Positions 1 to 8,569 are shown, counted from the stretch's first letter. The stretch: 64,000 nucleotides of DNA from Gammaproteobacteria bacterium (GCA_029862045.1 JAOTYE010000012.1:1-64000), one strand, 5' to 3'. Numbers and translations: made by a program. The notes: a model not told the origin generated them from the letters alone.

Positions 1-1590
1 GCCGCTCGGCTCATCGATGACAACAACGGCCGCGAGGCGCGGATCGCTCGCCGGCGCCAACCCGGCAAAGATCGAGATGTACTTGTCCTCAGAGTAGCCG
101 CCCGCCGCAAACTTCCAGGCAGTGCCTGTCTTGCCAGCGATGCGGTAACCCGTCACAGCCGCTTTCGTGCCCGTGCCGCCTGGCCGGACGACCTCCTCGA
201 GCATGCGACGCACTGCTGCTGCCGCGTCGTGTGACAGGATGCGATCGGCGTCGCCTGGCGTGTCCAGTGCGACGAGGGAAATGGGCCGTAACACGCCATT
301 ACTGCCAAGTACCGAGTAAGCCTGCGCCAATTGCAACGGTGTTACCGAGACACCGTAGCCGTAAGCCAGCGTCGCCTGACTGATCGGCCGCCAGTGGTTG
401 TAATGGGTCAGCAGGCCGGCCGACTCACCCGGGAATCCGCTGGACGTCAGCGACCCCAGGCCGAACCGAGTCATGGTGCTCCACAGCTGATCGGGCTCCA
501 GAGTCATCGCAAGTTTCGTCACACCGACATTGCTCGAGCGCGCGAGAATTGTTGTCAGGCTGATACGACCCAGGTTGCGGCTGTCCTGGATCGTCTTTGG
601 GCCGACGACGACCGAGCCCGGTGCCGTATCGATGATACTGCTCGGTCGATACTGGCCACTTTCGAGCGCTGCCGCGACGATGAGCGGCTTGATACTCGAA
701 CCCGGCTCAAAGATATCGGTGATCGCTCGATTGCGATAACGTTCGGCCGAGTACTGTGAACGGTCGTTTGGGTTGTAGGTTGGTTGATTGACGATTGCGA
801 GCGCTTCGCCGGTTTGAATGTCGAGTACGACGATCGATCCGGATTCCGCGCTGTGTGACTGAATCGCCGCTTTTAGCGTCCGATAGGCCAGGTACTGGAT
901 CCTCAGATCGATACTCGTGCGAAGGTCCTTGCCGTGATGCGGCGGTCGAATACTCTCCACATTCTCGACCGAGCGTCCAAGACGGTCTTTCAGGACACGC
1001 TTTGCGCCCGACTCACCCGCCAGCCAGTGATTGAACGCGAGTTCCAACCCTTCCTGACCTTCATCGTCGATATTCGTAAAGCCAACCAGATGGCCCACAA
1101 CTTCGCCGGCCGGATAGTAACGGCGATATTCACGCTGCACATTGACGCCGGGTAGCTTCAAGGCGAGCACTTCCCGCGCCTGCTCAGGGCTGAGATGACG
1201 TTTCAGATACAGGAACTCTTTGTCCATGCTGCGCGTAACCCGGCGCATCAACTGCTGCGACTCGATGCCGAGTATTCGAGCGAGCTTCGGCACGCTATCG
1301 ACAGCCGGTGCCAGTTCCTTCGGGTTTGCCCAGACACTGTCAACCGGAGTACTGATCGCCAAGGGTTCGCCGTTGCGGTCCGTAATCATGCCGCGGTGCG
1401 CCGAGATTTTCTCGGTGCGAAGATGCCGCGTATCAGCTTGCTGATTCAGGAAATCTTTGTTGAGTACTTGCAGGTACACCGCACGTGCGACGAGTGACGA
1501 CGCGACAAGAGCAAAAACGACTCCTACCAATGTCGCTCTGCCGACAATTCGTCTTGCAGTTTGCTGTTTTGTCTCGGCGCCGCGTGTCAT
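1..1590 (-). CDS. ftsI: Peptidoglycan transpeptidase FtsI (PBP3), 3' end beyond window
   Basis: This is the septal class B penicillin-binding protein, which cross-links peptidoglycan at the division site. About 530 codons are present; the C-terminal end lies beyond the left edge. The ATG at 1590 overlaps the ftsL stop in an ATGA junction. The N-terminus shows one membrane anchor followed by the PBP dimerisation region. The three transpeptidase motifs are visible: SSIK with the nucleophile near Ser298, SSN near residue 352, and KTGT near residue 487. Their order and spacing match PBP3 (Ser307 in E. coli). It is the fourth gene of the mraZ-rsmH-ftsL-ftsI run and is very probably cotranscribed from the promoter near 3350. 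The call is secure; only the end is missing. Confidence 0.97.
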   Translation of the reverse strand, partial: MTRGAETKQQTARRIVGRATLVGVVFALVASSLVARAVYLQVLNKDFLNQQADTRHLRTEKISAHRGMITDRNGEPLAISTPVDSVWANPKELAPAVDSVPKLARILGIESQQLMRRVTRSMDKEFLYLKRHLSPEQAREVLALKLPGVNVQREYRRYYPAGEVVGHLVGFTNIDDEGQEGLELAFNHWLAGESGAKRVLKDRLGRSVENVESIRPPHHGKDLRTSIDLRIQYLAYRTLKAAIQSHSAESGSIVVLDIQTGEALAIVNQPTYNPNDRSQYSAERYRNRAITDIFEPGSSIKPLIVAAALESGQYRPSSIIDTAPGSVVVGPKTIQDSRNLGRISLTTILARSSNVGVTKLAMTLEPDQLWSTMTRFGLGSLTSSGFPGESAGLLTHYNHWRPISQATLAYGYGVSVTPLQLAQAYSVLGSNGVLRPISLVALDTPGDADRILSHDAAAAVRRMLEEVVRPGGTGTKAAVTGYRIAGKTGTAWKFAAGGYSEDKYISIFAGLAPASDPRLAAVVVIDEPSG

Positions 1591-1868
1591 GGATGTTCAA
1601 TTACGAAAACTTCAGTTGCTTCGGGTCGCACCAGAGACAGGTCGTCTGTAGCGACCTGTTCGATGCGGGCATGTGTGGCCCAGGTGCTCTGCTCAATCTG
1701 CAATTGGCCCCACTCGATGTTCAGTTCGTCGCGTTCTTGCGTAAGTGCCTCGTGCTCCACGAACAACTTGCGTGACTCATGCTTTGTGTAAACCAACGCC
1801 ATTGCACTTGTTACGCACACAATGGCGAACACCAACACGAGCATGAACGGTTGCCGCGATTGCATCAC
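1587..1868 (-). CDS. ftsL: Cell division protein FtsL
   Basis: This 93-residue bitopic membrane protein belongs to the FtsQLB division subcomplex that activates septal peptidoglycan synthesis. It has a short basic N-terminus, one hydrophobic segment at about residues 8-26, and then a periplasmic helix rich in Glu, Gln and Leu with coiled-coil character. Length and topology match gammaproteobacterial FtsL, whose sequence is poorly conserved, so position between rsmH and ftsI is strong supporting evidence. It overlaps the 3' end of rsmH and the 5' end of ftsI by 4 bp each (ATGA junctions), pointing to translational coupling. Confidence 0.93.
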   Translation of the reverse strand: MMQSRQPFMLVLVFAIVCVTSAMALVYTKHESRKLFVEHEALTQERDELNIEWGQLQIEQSTWATHARIEQVATDDLSLVRPEATEVFVIEHP

Positions 1869-2794
1869 GTGCGCTCCGCAATTCGAAGATGCGCGCTGCG
1901 CGCTCGCACATTCGCGGCGATTTCCTCGGCCGTCGCCACGATCGCCTTGCCGATCGGCTTCAGCTTTGGTCGGAATTGTTCGGGCACATCCGGCATGCCG
2001 CGATACGGCTCAGCCTCGCGCGATGCGTCGCGAATGAAGCGTTTGACGATGCGGTCCTCAAGTGAGTGAAAGCTGATGACGCAAAGACGGCCGCCTTTTG
2101 CGAGCAGGTCGAGCGATTGTACGAGCGCCGCTTCGAGCTGCTCGAGCTCACCGTTAATGAAGATGCGTATCGCCTGAAAAGTCTTCGTCGCAGGATGTTT
2201 TCTTTGTCGGTGCGCCGGAACGACCGACACGACAATGTCAGCCAGCTGCCGGGTGGTCTCTATAGCGCGGCTGTCGCGAGTCGCAACGATCTCACGTGCA
2301 ATGCGCGTCGCATGACGCTCGTCGCCAAATTGCCTGATCACGCGCCTCAATTCTCGCTCTTCCACGGAGTGAAGGTACTCGGCGGCAGAGACGCCTGAAT
2401 CCGGGTCCATGCGCATGTCCAGTGGTCCGTCGCGAAGAAAGCTGAAGCCTCGCTCGCCTGCATCCAGTTGCGGTGACGAGACTCCGAGGTCAAAGAGCAA
2501 GCCATCGACCCGGCCTGTGAGGCCTTTCTCGCCAATGCATGTTGCCAAGTTCGCAAAATCGCCTCTCATCAGTGTAAAGCGTGAATCATTTGTCAGTTCC
2601 GGCGCTGCTGATGCAATCGCTTGCGGGTCACGATCAATAGCGATCAACCGACCGTCCGCATTCATTTGCTTCAAGATGGCGCTACTGTGACCCCCGCGTC
2701 CGAATGTCCCGTCGACGTACAAACCGTCTTGTTTTATGTTCAGTCCCTCGAGGACTGGCCCCAGCAGCACCGGCACATGCGCGTCGCTGCTCAT
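1865..2794 (-). CDS. rsmH: 16S rRNA (cytosine1402-N4)-methyltransferase RsmH
   Basis: RsmH (MraW) methylates N4 of C1402 in the 16S rRNA decoding centre using S-adenosylmethionine. The 309-residue length is normal. The N-terminus (HVPVLLGPVLEGL) and the glycine-rich SAM-binding motif VDGTFGRGGHS near residues 28-38 are typical, as is the C-terminal ISFHSLEDRIVKRF motif. Together with RsmI, encoded at 4070-4903, it would complete the dimethylation of C1402. It lies 15 bp after mraZ and overlaps ftsL by 4 bp. Confidence 0.97.
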   Translation of the reverse strand: MSSDAHVPVLLGPVLEGLNIKQDGLYVDGTFGRGGHSSAILKQMNADGRLIAIDRDPQAIASAAPELTNDSRFTLMRGDFANLATCIGEKGLTGRVDGLLFDLGVSSPQLDAGERGFSFLRDGPLDMRMDPDSGVSAAEYLHSVEERELRRVIRQFGDERHATRIAREIVATRDSRAIETTRQLADIVVSVVPAHRQRKHPATKTFQAIRIFINGELEQLEAALVQSLDLLAKGGRLCVISFHSLEDRIVKRFIRDASREAEPYRGMPDVPEQFRPKLKPIGKAIVATAEEIAANVRARSAHLRIAERT

Positions 2795-2809
2795 GAGATG
2801 AACGCTGAC

Positions 2810-3259
2810 CTAGAACGAGATTGACTCGAGATCGGACGGCAACTCGCCGTCGTAGTCCTCGCTGAGCCATGCATCCCGTTTTTCGATCCAGGTTTCTTCA
2901 TCCCAAAGTTCAAATTTATTACCCTGCCCAATCAAAACCGCCTGCTTCGCAAGCCCGGCGAAATCCCGCAGCTCCTGTGACACCAGAATTCGGCCACTTG
3001 CATCCATGTCGACTTCGGTCGCATAACCGACCATGATTCGAACGATGCGCCGCGCGACCTTGTGCATGCTGGGCAGGCGCACGAGCTTGCGTTCGAGTTC
3101 TTCCCAATCCGGTAATGGGTAAATCAGCAGGCAGTGATCCCTGTCGACCGTCATGACGATTTCGCCATCACAACGGCTGGCCAGCCGCTCCCGATACCGG
3201 GTCGGTATTGCCATACGCCCTTTGGCGTCCAAACTGACTTTAGTGGCCCCTCGAAACAC
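2810..3259 (-). CDS. mraZ: Transcriptional regulator MraZ
   Basis: MraZ is a DNA-binding repressor of the dcw cluster with two AbrB-like swapped-hairpin (SpoVT) domains. The family start, FRGATKVSLDAKGR, follows a GTG codon at 3259, giving 149 residues, the usual family length. A longer in-frame reading begins with GTG at 3328, but it would translate through the MraZ-type operator and add 23 residues with no family counterpart, so the shorter form is chosen. No strong ribosome binding site is visible before 3259, so the start is inferred from homology. The second motif copy (DASGRILVSQELRDFAGL) lies near residues 84-101. Confidence 0.93.
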   Translation of the reverse strand: MFRGATKVSLDAKGRMAIPTRYRERLASRCDGEIVMTVDRDHCLLIYPLPDWEELERKLVRLPSMHKVARRIVRIMVGYATEVDMDASGRILVSQELRDFAGLAKQAVLIGQGNKFELWDEETWIEKRDAWLSEDYDGELPSDLESISF

Positions 3260-3312
3260 AACGCTGCGGACGGCCCCGGCTCCGCTCTTCTGGCGCGAAT
3301 CCCGGGCTGCTT

Positions 3313-3348
3313 GCCCATTCCCTCCCACTTTTATCCACTTTTATCCAC
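3313..3348 (-). promoter_or_regulatory. MraZ operator: four TGG(G) repeats at 10-bp spacing
   Basis: Read on the minus strand, GTGG occurs with its first base at 3348, 3338 and 3328, and a fourth ATGGG begins at 3318, all in exact 10-bp register; the first two units are GTGGATAAAA. MraZ in other bacteria binds arrays of GTGG-type repeats with 10-bp periodicity upstream of its own gene. The array starts inside the -10 hexamer of the mra promoter and runs through the expected transcription start, which suits autorepression by blocking RNA polymerase. The repeats are directly seen; binding is inferred. Confidence 0.8.
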
Positions 3349-3376
3349 TATACGGTCGGGGCGTTGGGAGCGTCAA
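3347..3376 (-). promoter_or_regulatory. Sigma70 promoter of the mraZ-rsmH-ftsLI operon
   Basis: On the minus strand a -35 element TTGACG (3371-3376) is followed after 18 bp by a -10 element TATAGT (3347-3352). The predicted start near 3340 falls within the MraZ repeats and leaves a leader of about 80 nt before the chosen GTG start. This matches the strong mra promoter arrangement of enterobacteria. Confidence 0.75.
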
Positions 3377-3645
3377 CAAGCCCTGGCAATTAGTTGTTGT
3401 TGTACAGGGACTTAGGGGCTTTTAGGTGGCCCAATTCGGGCAAATTGTGGCAGCTCTGGCGCGAGGGAAATCATAAACTTAGCGTGGAATCCTCGACAAG
3501 ACCTGAAAATCGGGTCGGGAAACGGCGACAGTGCCTGGTTTCGAGTGATTGCGATCCTGATTTGCGCAGCGAGGGCGTATTGTCCCGTATATACTTACGA
3601 TAAGTCAATAAGTACTTGATTTTTAAGTATTTTAAACAAAGGCGA
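3377..3645. other. Intergenic region between the mra promoter and rnpB 3' end
   Basis: No credible gene is seen here. The right part (about 3590-3640) is clearly more AT-rich than the surroundings and contains short direct repeats of AAGTA/TTAAGT type. As the downstream flank of rnpB on the minus strand it may hold the RNase P RNA processing and termination region, but no convincing GC hairpin plus T-run was found. Confidence 0.4.
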
Positions 3646-4012
3646 GAAAGTAGGAGCCGGCAATAAGCCGGGTTCTGTCATGGACAACCATTCATCTGGG
3701 ACAGCCGTCGCCGACTGCCTCTAGCAACCTACCCGGGAGTCCGCTCGGAACCGGCGGCGCGCCAAGGCGCTACTCCCCTATTTGGTCTTGCTCCAGGCGG
3801 GGTTTACCGTGCCGCGAACTGTTGCCAGTCGCGCGGTGCGCTCTTACCGCACCTTTTCACCCTTACCGGCAAAGCCGGCGGTATATTTTCTGTGGCACTT
3901 TCCGTGGGCTCACGCCCCCCAGGCGTTACCTGGCGCCTCGTCCGAAGGAGCCCGGACTTTCCTCCGCAAGCCAGAGGCTTACAGCGATTGTCTGGCCGAC
4001 TCCTGCTTTCTC
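3646..4012 (-). ncRNA. rnpB: RNase P RNA (type A)
   Basis: This is the catalytic RNA that removes 5' leaders from tRNA precursors. On the minus strand the conserved 5' block GAGGAAAGTCCGGGCTCC and the 3' block ending ACAGAACCCGGCTTA are present, with the usual GGTAAGGGTGAAAAGGTG and GAGTAGCGC-type segments between. The ends are set by helix P1: GGAGTCGGC near the 5' end pairs with GCCGGCTCC near the 3' end, and pairing extends outward through GAAAG/CTTTC with one mismatch. A TAGAAT -10-like hexamer (4022-4027) lies about 8 bp before the predicted 5' end. The length of about 367 nt fits bacterial type A RNAs. The mature ends are uncertain by a few bases. Confidence 0.96.
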
Positions 4013-4069
4013 GGACCGCGGATTCTACTGGAAATTAGCGGCAGCTGCTGGGCAAACGCGACCCTTGGG

Positions 4070-4903
4070 TCAGGGGTTTTTCAATTTAAGCAGACGCTGA
4101 TATAGATCATTGCGCTTTTCACCGGTCGCCCGGGCAATAGCCTGGGCGACCTCTTTGTCGGGCAACTTGCCAGATAGCTCAACAAGCAGGGAATCAAGAT
4201 CGAACGAGGACGCCTTCGTCTCCAATGAGCCGCCGACAACGATTACAAATTCGCCCTTTTTGATTATCGAACCATCAAGAAGCTGAGCGTGTATCTCACC
4301 CAGCATTCCGTAGACGCACTGCTCATGCATCTTCGTCAGTTCGCGACCGAGAAAAGCAATGCGATCTGTGCCAAAAATCTCCGAGAGTGCTCCAAGCGCT
4401 CCTTCGATTCGGTGCACGGACTCGTAAAAAACCATCGTCCGCGCCTCGTCCCTCAGGCTAGTCAAGACGTCGAAGCGTGCTTTCTTTTTCGCTGGCAGGA
4501 AGCCTTCAAAACAGAATCTGTCTGTAGCCAATCCGGCCACCGAAAGCGCGGCGGTTAATGCGCTGGCCCCAGGGATGGGCGAGACAGGCACGCCGCGTTG
4601 ATGTGCAGTCTTGACGAGGCGGTAGCCCGGATCACTCACCAGCGGAGTGCCCGCATCGCTTACCAGCGCGACGGACTGACCCGCAAGAATCATGTCGATG
4701 ACCTTGTCAGCCAGCTCTGCCTCATTGTGATCGTGCAGCGCCAAAAGCCGTGTTTTGATGCCGAAATGCGATAGCAATCGCCCAGTGTGCCGGGTATCCT
4801 CGGCGGCAATGAGATCCATTGCTGCGAGCGTCTGGCGTGCTCGCGGCGTCAGGTCATCCAGGTTGCCGATCGGCGTTGCCACGACGAATAGTGTGCCGCT
4901 CAT
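4070..4903 (-). CDS. rsmI: 16S rRNA (cytidine1402-2'-O)-methyltransferase RsmI
   Basis: RsmI adds the 2'-O-methyl group to C1402 of 16S rRNA. The protein of 277 residues has the tetrapyrrole methylase fold. It starts MSGTLFVVATPIGNL and shows AEDTRHTGRLLSHF, the SDAGTPLVSDPG glycine-rich motif, and PGASALTAAL. The ATG at 4903 is chosen because it begins the family's conserved N-terminus and has AAGG about 8 bp upstream; an in-frame extension to 4957 would overlap the divergent lpoA start. The order rnpB-rsmI-lpoA is conserved in many gammaproteobacteria. Confidence 0.96.
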   Translation of the reverse strand: MSGTLFVVATPIGNLDDLTPRARQTLAAMDLIAAEDTRHTGRLLSHFGIKTRLLALHDHNEAELADKVIDMILAGQSVALVSDAGTPLVSDPGYRLVKTAHQRGVPVSPIPGASALTAALSVAGLATDRFCFEGFLPAKKKARFDVLTSLRDEARTMVFYESVHRIEGALGALSEIFGTDRIAFLGRELTKMHEQCVYGMLGEIHAQLLDGSIIKKGEFVIVVGGSLETKASSFDLDSLLVELSGKLPDKEVAQAIARATGEKRNDLYQRLLKLKNP

Positions 4904-4936
4904 TGAGCACCTTAATCCTTGGAAATGCTTAGGCGT

Positions 4937-6916
4937 ATGACGAAAACTCCGAGACATCCTGCCCGCGAAAGAAGCCCCGTGGCAAGCCTTGTTGCGCTGC
5001 TACTGCTGACTTTGACACTGAGCGCCTGCGAATCCACCGGGTTCAGCGCTTTTGGTGGCAAGCCTGGCGAGAGTCGCGCCGAACGACTGGCCCGTAACGG
5101 CGAATATGACGACGCGGCTCGGATCTATATTGGCTTGGCCACGGACGCTGTGGGAAGCGAGCGAGACAGGCTCACGCTGCTAGCTGTCGAACAGTGGCTT
5201 GACGCGGGTGACGCGGCGCGTGCCCGCAATGCATTTCGTGATGTTGCAAGGCCGAGCAGTACCGAATTGCGCTGGCTGTGGAACACGAACTCGGCTGGAC
5301 TATCCCTTTACGGCGGCGAAGCCGATGCAGCTCTCAGCATTCTCGAAGCAATGAGTCGAGAATCGCTGACGAAGCGGCACCGTCTTCGCGTCGAGGCGTT
5401 GCGTGCCGATGCCTGGATTCAAAAAGGCGATCCGATACGCGCTATCGAGTTGATGACGCAACGTGAATCGTGGCTGCAAGACAGGCGCAGCATTGAGCAG
5501 AATCGATGGCGTCTCTGGCAGGGATTGCTCGTGAGCGATCCAACTCTGCTCCGCGCAAGCGCCCAATTGGCTTTGGATCCGGACGTCAAAGCCTGGCTTG
5601 AACTCGGATCACTTGCGGCGTCGACAGGGCAACAGGGGATCGGCTGGGTCAACGGCGCTGTGCGCTGGCGTGAGGCGAATACTTTTCATCCGGCAATGGC
5701 GATCGTCGGCAGACTGGAGCTACCCGACGAGTTGAGCCTCGACTATCCACGCCGGATTGCCTTGCTGCTACCACTGGCCGGTCGTACCGCACCCGCCGGA
5801 AATGCGATACAGAACGGGTTCTTTGGCGCGTATTTTTCGACCATCACGGCACTCGATGAACAGCAAGCCGTTCGCGTGTATGACGTCAACAACGAAGGTG
5901 GCGCCAGTGCCGCTTACACAACAGCGGTTGCCGAAGGTGCCGAGTTTGTCATCGGTCCGTTACTTAGAAGCAACGTAATCGAACTCGCCAACGATATTCT
6001 GGTCCCGGTACCTGTTCTCACCCTGAATTACCTGCCGGATGACACGCTCGCCCCACCGGGTCTGTTTCAGTTCGCTTTGGCACCCGAAGACGAAGCCCGT
6101 TCTGGCGCAGAACGCGCGCTGGCGGACGGTCATACTCGAGCGGTTGCGCTGGTACCTAACAACGACTGGGGCCGTCGTGTGCTATCGAGCTTCTCCACCG
6201 AATTCGAGACGCTTGGCGGAACCCTGCTCGATTACCGGACCTACACGCCCGGCATTCAGGATTTCTCCGACACCATTGAAGACCTCATGGCCTTGTCGGG
6301 AAGTGTTCGTCGTTATCAACGCCTGCGTGCCAATATCGGCGGACCGTTGCAGTTCGACCCGCGTCGACGTCAGGACAGTGAGTTCATCTTTCTTGCGGCC
6401 GACGCACCAGCCGGCCGACTTTTGAAATCTCAGCTCAAGTTTCATTATTCGGGCGACCTGCCTGTCTATTCAACGTCGTCGATTTACGCGATGGACGGGC
6501 GTTCGAATTCAGATCTGAATGGCATCATGTTCACGGATACTCCATGGATTGTCGCGCCGCAAAGCTGGATTGAAAACCTGCCGCCGCTGTACGGCGAATA
6601 CTGGCCAGAGCAACGTCGACTCGGTCGGCTACATGCCATGGGCTATGACGCGTATCAGCTGATCGCCGCGTTGTTCGCCGCTCAAACCGGTCCGATGCAG
6701 GAGATCGACGGCGCCACCGGCAAGTTATATCTCGATCACGACGGTCGTGTGCGTCGGCGCCTGGCATGGGCGCAGTTCCAAAGTGGTGAGCCTGTTCCCT
6801 TACCCGAGATCGAAGTTAAGGGCGGACCAATCCAGGACATCAGCGATGATCCGGAACTGCTGATGCCGGACGCCGCCGACGACGAATCGTGGTACGACGC
6901 GACACGCGATCTGTAG
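4937..6916 (+). CDS. lpoA: Penicillin-binding protein activator LpoA (lipoprotein)
   Basis: LpoA is an outer-membrane lipoprotein that reaches through the periplasm to stimulate PBP1a. The start at 4937 gives a short basic region, a hydrophobic stretch and a lipobox LSAC with the acylated Cys near residue 31; ATG 4925 and TTG 4919 are alternatives. The N-terminal half is an alpha-helical TPR-like region. The C-terminal half, from about residue 270 (RRIALLLPLAGRTAPAGNAI), resembles a periplasmic binding-protein fold and ends with an acidic tail. The length of 659 residues is close to E. coli LpoA. It is divergent from rsmI and overlaps yraN by 28 bp. Confidence 0.93.
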   Translation: MTKTPRHPARERSPVASLVALLLLTLTLSACESTGFSAFGGKPGESRAERLARNGEYDDAARIYIGLATDAVGSERDRLTLLAVEQWLDAGDAARARNAFRDVARPSSTELRWLWNTNSAGLSLYGGEADAALSILEAMSRESLTKRHRLRVEALRADAWIQKGDPIRAIELMTQRESWLQDRRSIEQNRWRLWQGLLVSDPTLLRASAQLALDPDVKAWLELGSLAASTGQQGIGWVNGAVRWREANTFHPAMAIVGRLELPDELSLDYPRRIALLLPLAGRTAPAGNAIQNGFFGAYFSTITALDEQQAVRVYDVNNEGGASAAYTTAVAEGAEFVIGPLLRSNVIELANDILVPVPVLTLNYLPDDTLAPPGLFQFALAPEDEARSGAERALADGHTRAVALVPNNDWGRRVLSSFSTEFETLGGTLLDYRTYTPGIQDFSDTIEDLMALSGSVRRYQRLRANIGGPLQFDPRRRQDSEFIFLAADAPAGRLLKSQLKFHYSGDLPVYSTSSIYAMDGRSNSDLNGIMFTDTPWIVAPQSWIENLPPLYGEYWPEQRRLGRLHAMGYDAYQLIAALFAAQTGPMQEIDGATGKLYLDHDGRVRRRLAWAQFQSGEPVPLPEIEVKGGPIQDISDDPELLMPDAADDESWYDATRDL

Positions 6917-7275
6917 GCTTTGACGCCGAGCGGCTTGCCGATCGATTTCTGCAAGGTAACGGTCTGACTGAGGTCGCACGAAACTTCCGCTGCCGTCTTG
7001 GTGAAATCGACCTGATTATGAACGATAACGGTTGCCTCGTATTCGTCGAGGTTCGTTTTCGAAGTAGCAATCGTTTCTCGCGGGCGCGCCTGTCCGTCGA
7101 CATTCACAAGCAGCGCAAGATCATCCGGACTGCAGCACTGTTCATCGGCAAGCACGCACGGTACGCGAACAGCGTGGTGCGCTTCGATGTTGTGGCGATC
7201 GATGCCGATGATCACGGCGAACAGTCGATTGAATGGCTACAAGATGCATTCCGGCCGTCCGATTCAAGACTGTAG
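6889..7275 (+). CDS. yraN: UPF0102 family protein YraN
   Basis: This 128-residue protein of the YraN family has an endonuclease-like (PD-(D/E)xK-related) fold; its cellular role is not established. The motifs are clear: GFDAERLADRFL near the start, then RCRLGEIDLIM and FVEVRFR, where the G-E-I-D-L and E-V-R residues form the nuclease-like core. It starts at GTG 6889 inside the end of lpoA, implying coupled translation. It is followed one base later by a long palindromic repeat element. Confidence 0.9.
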   Translation: MVRRDTRSVGFDAERLADRFLQGNGLTEVARNFRCRLGEIDLIMNDNGCLVFVEVRFRSSNRFSRARLSVDIHKQRKIIRTAALFIGKHARYANSVVRFDVVAIDADDHGEQSIEWLQDAFRPSDSRL

Positions 7276-7276
7276 G

Positions 7277-7355
7277 GTCGCGACCAGGACACTGGTCATC
7301 GGAAGTAAAGCGCAGCGTAGCGAGCCATGACGATGACCAGTGTCCTGGTCGTGAC
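7277..7355 (+). repeat. Palindromic element copy A (conserved loop, 24-bp stem)
   Basis: The left arm 7277-7300 pairs with the right arm 7332-7355 at 23 of 24 positions. The loop begins GGAAGTAAAGCGCAGCG and ends AGCGAGCCATG, as in the other five copies. The element exactly fills the gap between the convergent yraN and sspB genes: it begins 2 bp after the yraN stop and ends 2 bp before the sspB stop. No T-run follows either arm, so it is not a canonical intrinsic terminator. Confidence 0.9.
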
Positions 7356-7356
7356 T

Positions 7357-7755
7357 TTACTTGACGACTTTTAGGTGCGGACGAGAACGAGTTGATTCGA
7401 CGTCTTCGTCGCGGATCTTTTGCTCCCGGGTATCCGAATCGTGCGAGAAAATCATTCCCTGTCCGGTTTCACGCGCATATATTCCAAGGACCGATTTCAT
7501 CGGCACCCAGACGTCGAACGGCACGCCCGAGAAGCGCGCGCGGAAGCTCACGGCATCGTTGGTCAGTTTCAGATTGTGCGCGGCCGTCTCGCTGATGTTC
7601 AGGATAATCTTGCCGTCTTTGACGTGCTCCTGCGGCACGTTAACGCCGTCCACCGACGCATCGACGACAATATGTGGCGTGTGGCCATTGTCGCCCATCC
7701 ATTCGTGCATCGCGCGAATGAGGTACGGTCTTTTTGAACGGCTTGGGTTACTCAA
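7357..7755 (-). CDS. sspB: ClpXP protease specificity-enhancing factor SspB
   Basis: SspB is the adaptor that tethers ssrA-tagged proteins to ClpXP. The 132-residue protein begins with the family signature RPYLIRAMHEWM and continues with HIVVD, the NISETAAHNL segment, and SFRARFSGVPFDVWVPM, which forms the tag-binding domain. After a variable linker the C-terminus RPHLKVVK matches the ClpX-binding (XB) tail. It lies downstream of sspA as in E. coli, but a palindromic element (copy B) separates the two. Confidence 0.96.
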   Translation of the reverse strand: MSNPSRSKRPYLIRAMHEWMGDNGHTPHIVVDASVDGVNVPQEHVKDGKIILNISETAAHNLKLTNDAVSFRARFSGVPFDVWVPMKSVLGIYARETGQGMIFSHDSDTREQKIRDEDVESTRSRPHLKVVK

Positions 7756-7843
7756 TGTATTCGTGTTCTACAATCATTCTCACGACGCCAAGCTTACCAT
7801 TTTTTCCGTTTTCTGCAGGGAAAGTGACATAACTCGGCGCTCA

Positions 7844-7928
7844 CAGCTTGTGGGCGGGATACTGCTCAGCGGAAGTAGAGCGCAGCGCAGCGAGCCATGC
7901 AGCTGAGCAGTATCCCGGCCGCGAGCTG
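7844..7928 (+). repeat. Palindromic element copy B (27-bp stem)
   Basis: Arms 7844-7870 and 7902-7928 pair at 24 of 27 positions, with the inner 15 bp perfect. The loop has the family sequence with one substitution (GGAAGTAGAGCGCAGCG). This copy lies between sspA and sspB, which point the same way, so a transcript running from sspA into sspB would contain the whole hairpin. Confidence 0.88.
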
Positions 7929-7939
7929 CAGAGGTCTGA

Positions 7940-8569
7940 TTAAAGCCGCATTTCCTGCTCGAGCTCAGTCAGGCCCTGCTGGAACGAACGCCGCGCGAAT
8001 ACGCGTTTCATATACTCTTCGATCGGTTCCGCCTGGTTGCCCAGTTCGATGCCATACACTGGCAGGCGCCAGAGGATCGGCGCAATGCTCGCATCAACGA
8101 GTGAGAATTCTTCGCTGAGAAAATACGGCCGAGCGCCGAACAATTCGGTGCTCTGCAGAATGCTTTCTCGCAAGAGCTTGCGTGACTTTGTGCTAAGCCG
8201 GCCATCACCACTGACTTCGGCCTCTTCTGCCAGCGAATACCAATCCGTCTCGATACGGAACAACGCCAGACGGAATTGTGCTCGCATTACCGGGTCAACT
8301 GGCATGAGCGGTGGGTGTGGGAATCGTTCGTCGAGATACTCGATGATGACGCGTGAGTCGTATAGCGTCAGATCACGATCGACCAGGGTTGGAACCGTGT
8401 GGTAGGGATTCAGATCCATGAGGTCCTCAGGCAAGTCGTTGCCCAGGACACTCGAAATCTCGATATTGATGTTCTTCTCAGCAAGGACCAGGCGTGCCCG
8501 ATGACTGTGAATGTCAGTCGGGCGCGAAAACAGGGTCATTACGGAGCGTCTATTGGCGATTACTGCCAT
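7940..8569 (-). CDS. sspA: Stringent starvation protein A
   Basis: SspA has a glutathione-S-transferase-like fold but acts as an RNA polymerase-associated regulator in stationary phase and acid stress. The 209-residue product has the N-terminal thioredoxin-like segment (MTLFSRPTDIHSHRARLVLAEK), the cis-Pro motif HTVPTLVDRDLTLYDS, and an all-helical C-terminal domain. Its first ATG shares bases with the petC stop (TGATG), so it is probably translated as the distal part of the petABC transcript. This pet-ssp order is common in beta- and gammaproteobacteria. Confidence 0.95.
   Translation of the reverse strand: MAVIANRRSVMTLFSRPTDIHSHRARLVLAEKNINIEISSVLGNDLPEDLMDLNPYHTVPTLVDRDLTLYDSRVIIEYLDERFPHPPLMPVDPVMRAQFRLALFRIETDWYSLAEEAEVSGDGRLSTKSRKLLRESILQSTELFGARPYFLSEEFSLVDASIAPILWRLPVYGIELGNQAEPIEEYMKRVFARRSFQQGLTELEQEMRL

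Noticed and set aside
7277-7355. Classical Rho-independent terminator
   Set aside because: The stem is strong, but the loop is about 30 nt and there is no T-run after either arm; the same holds for the other copies.
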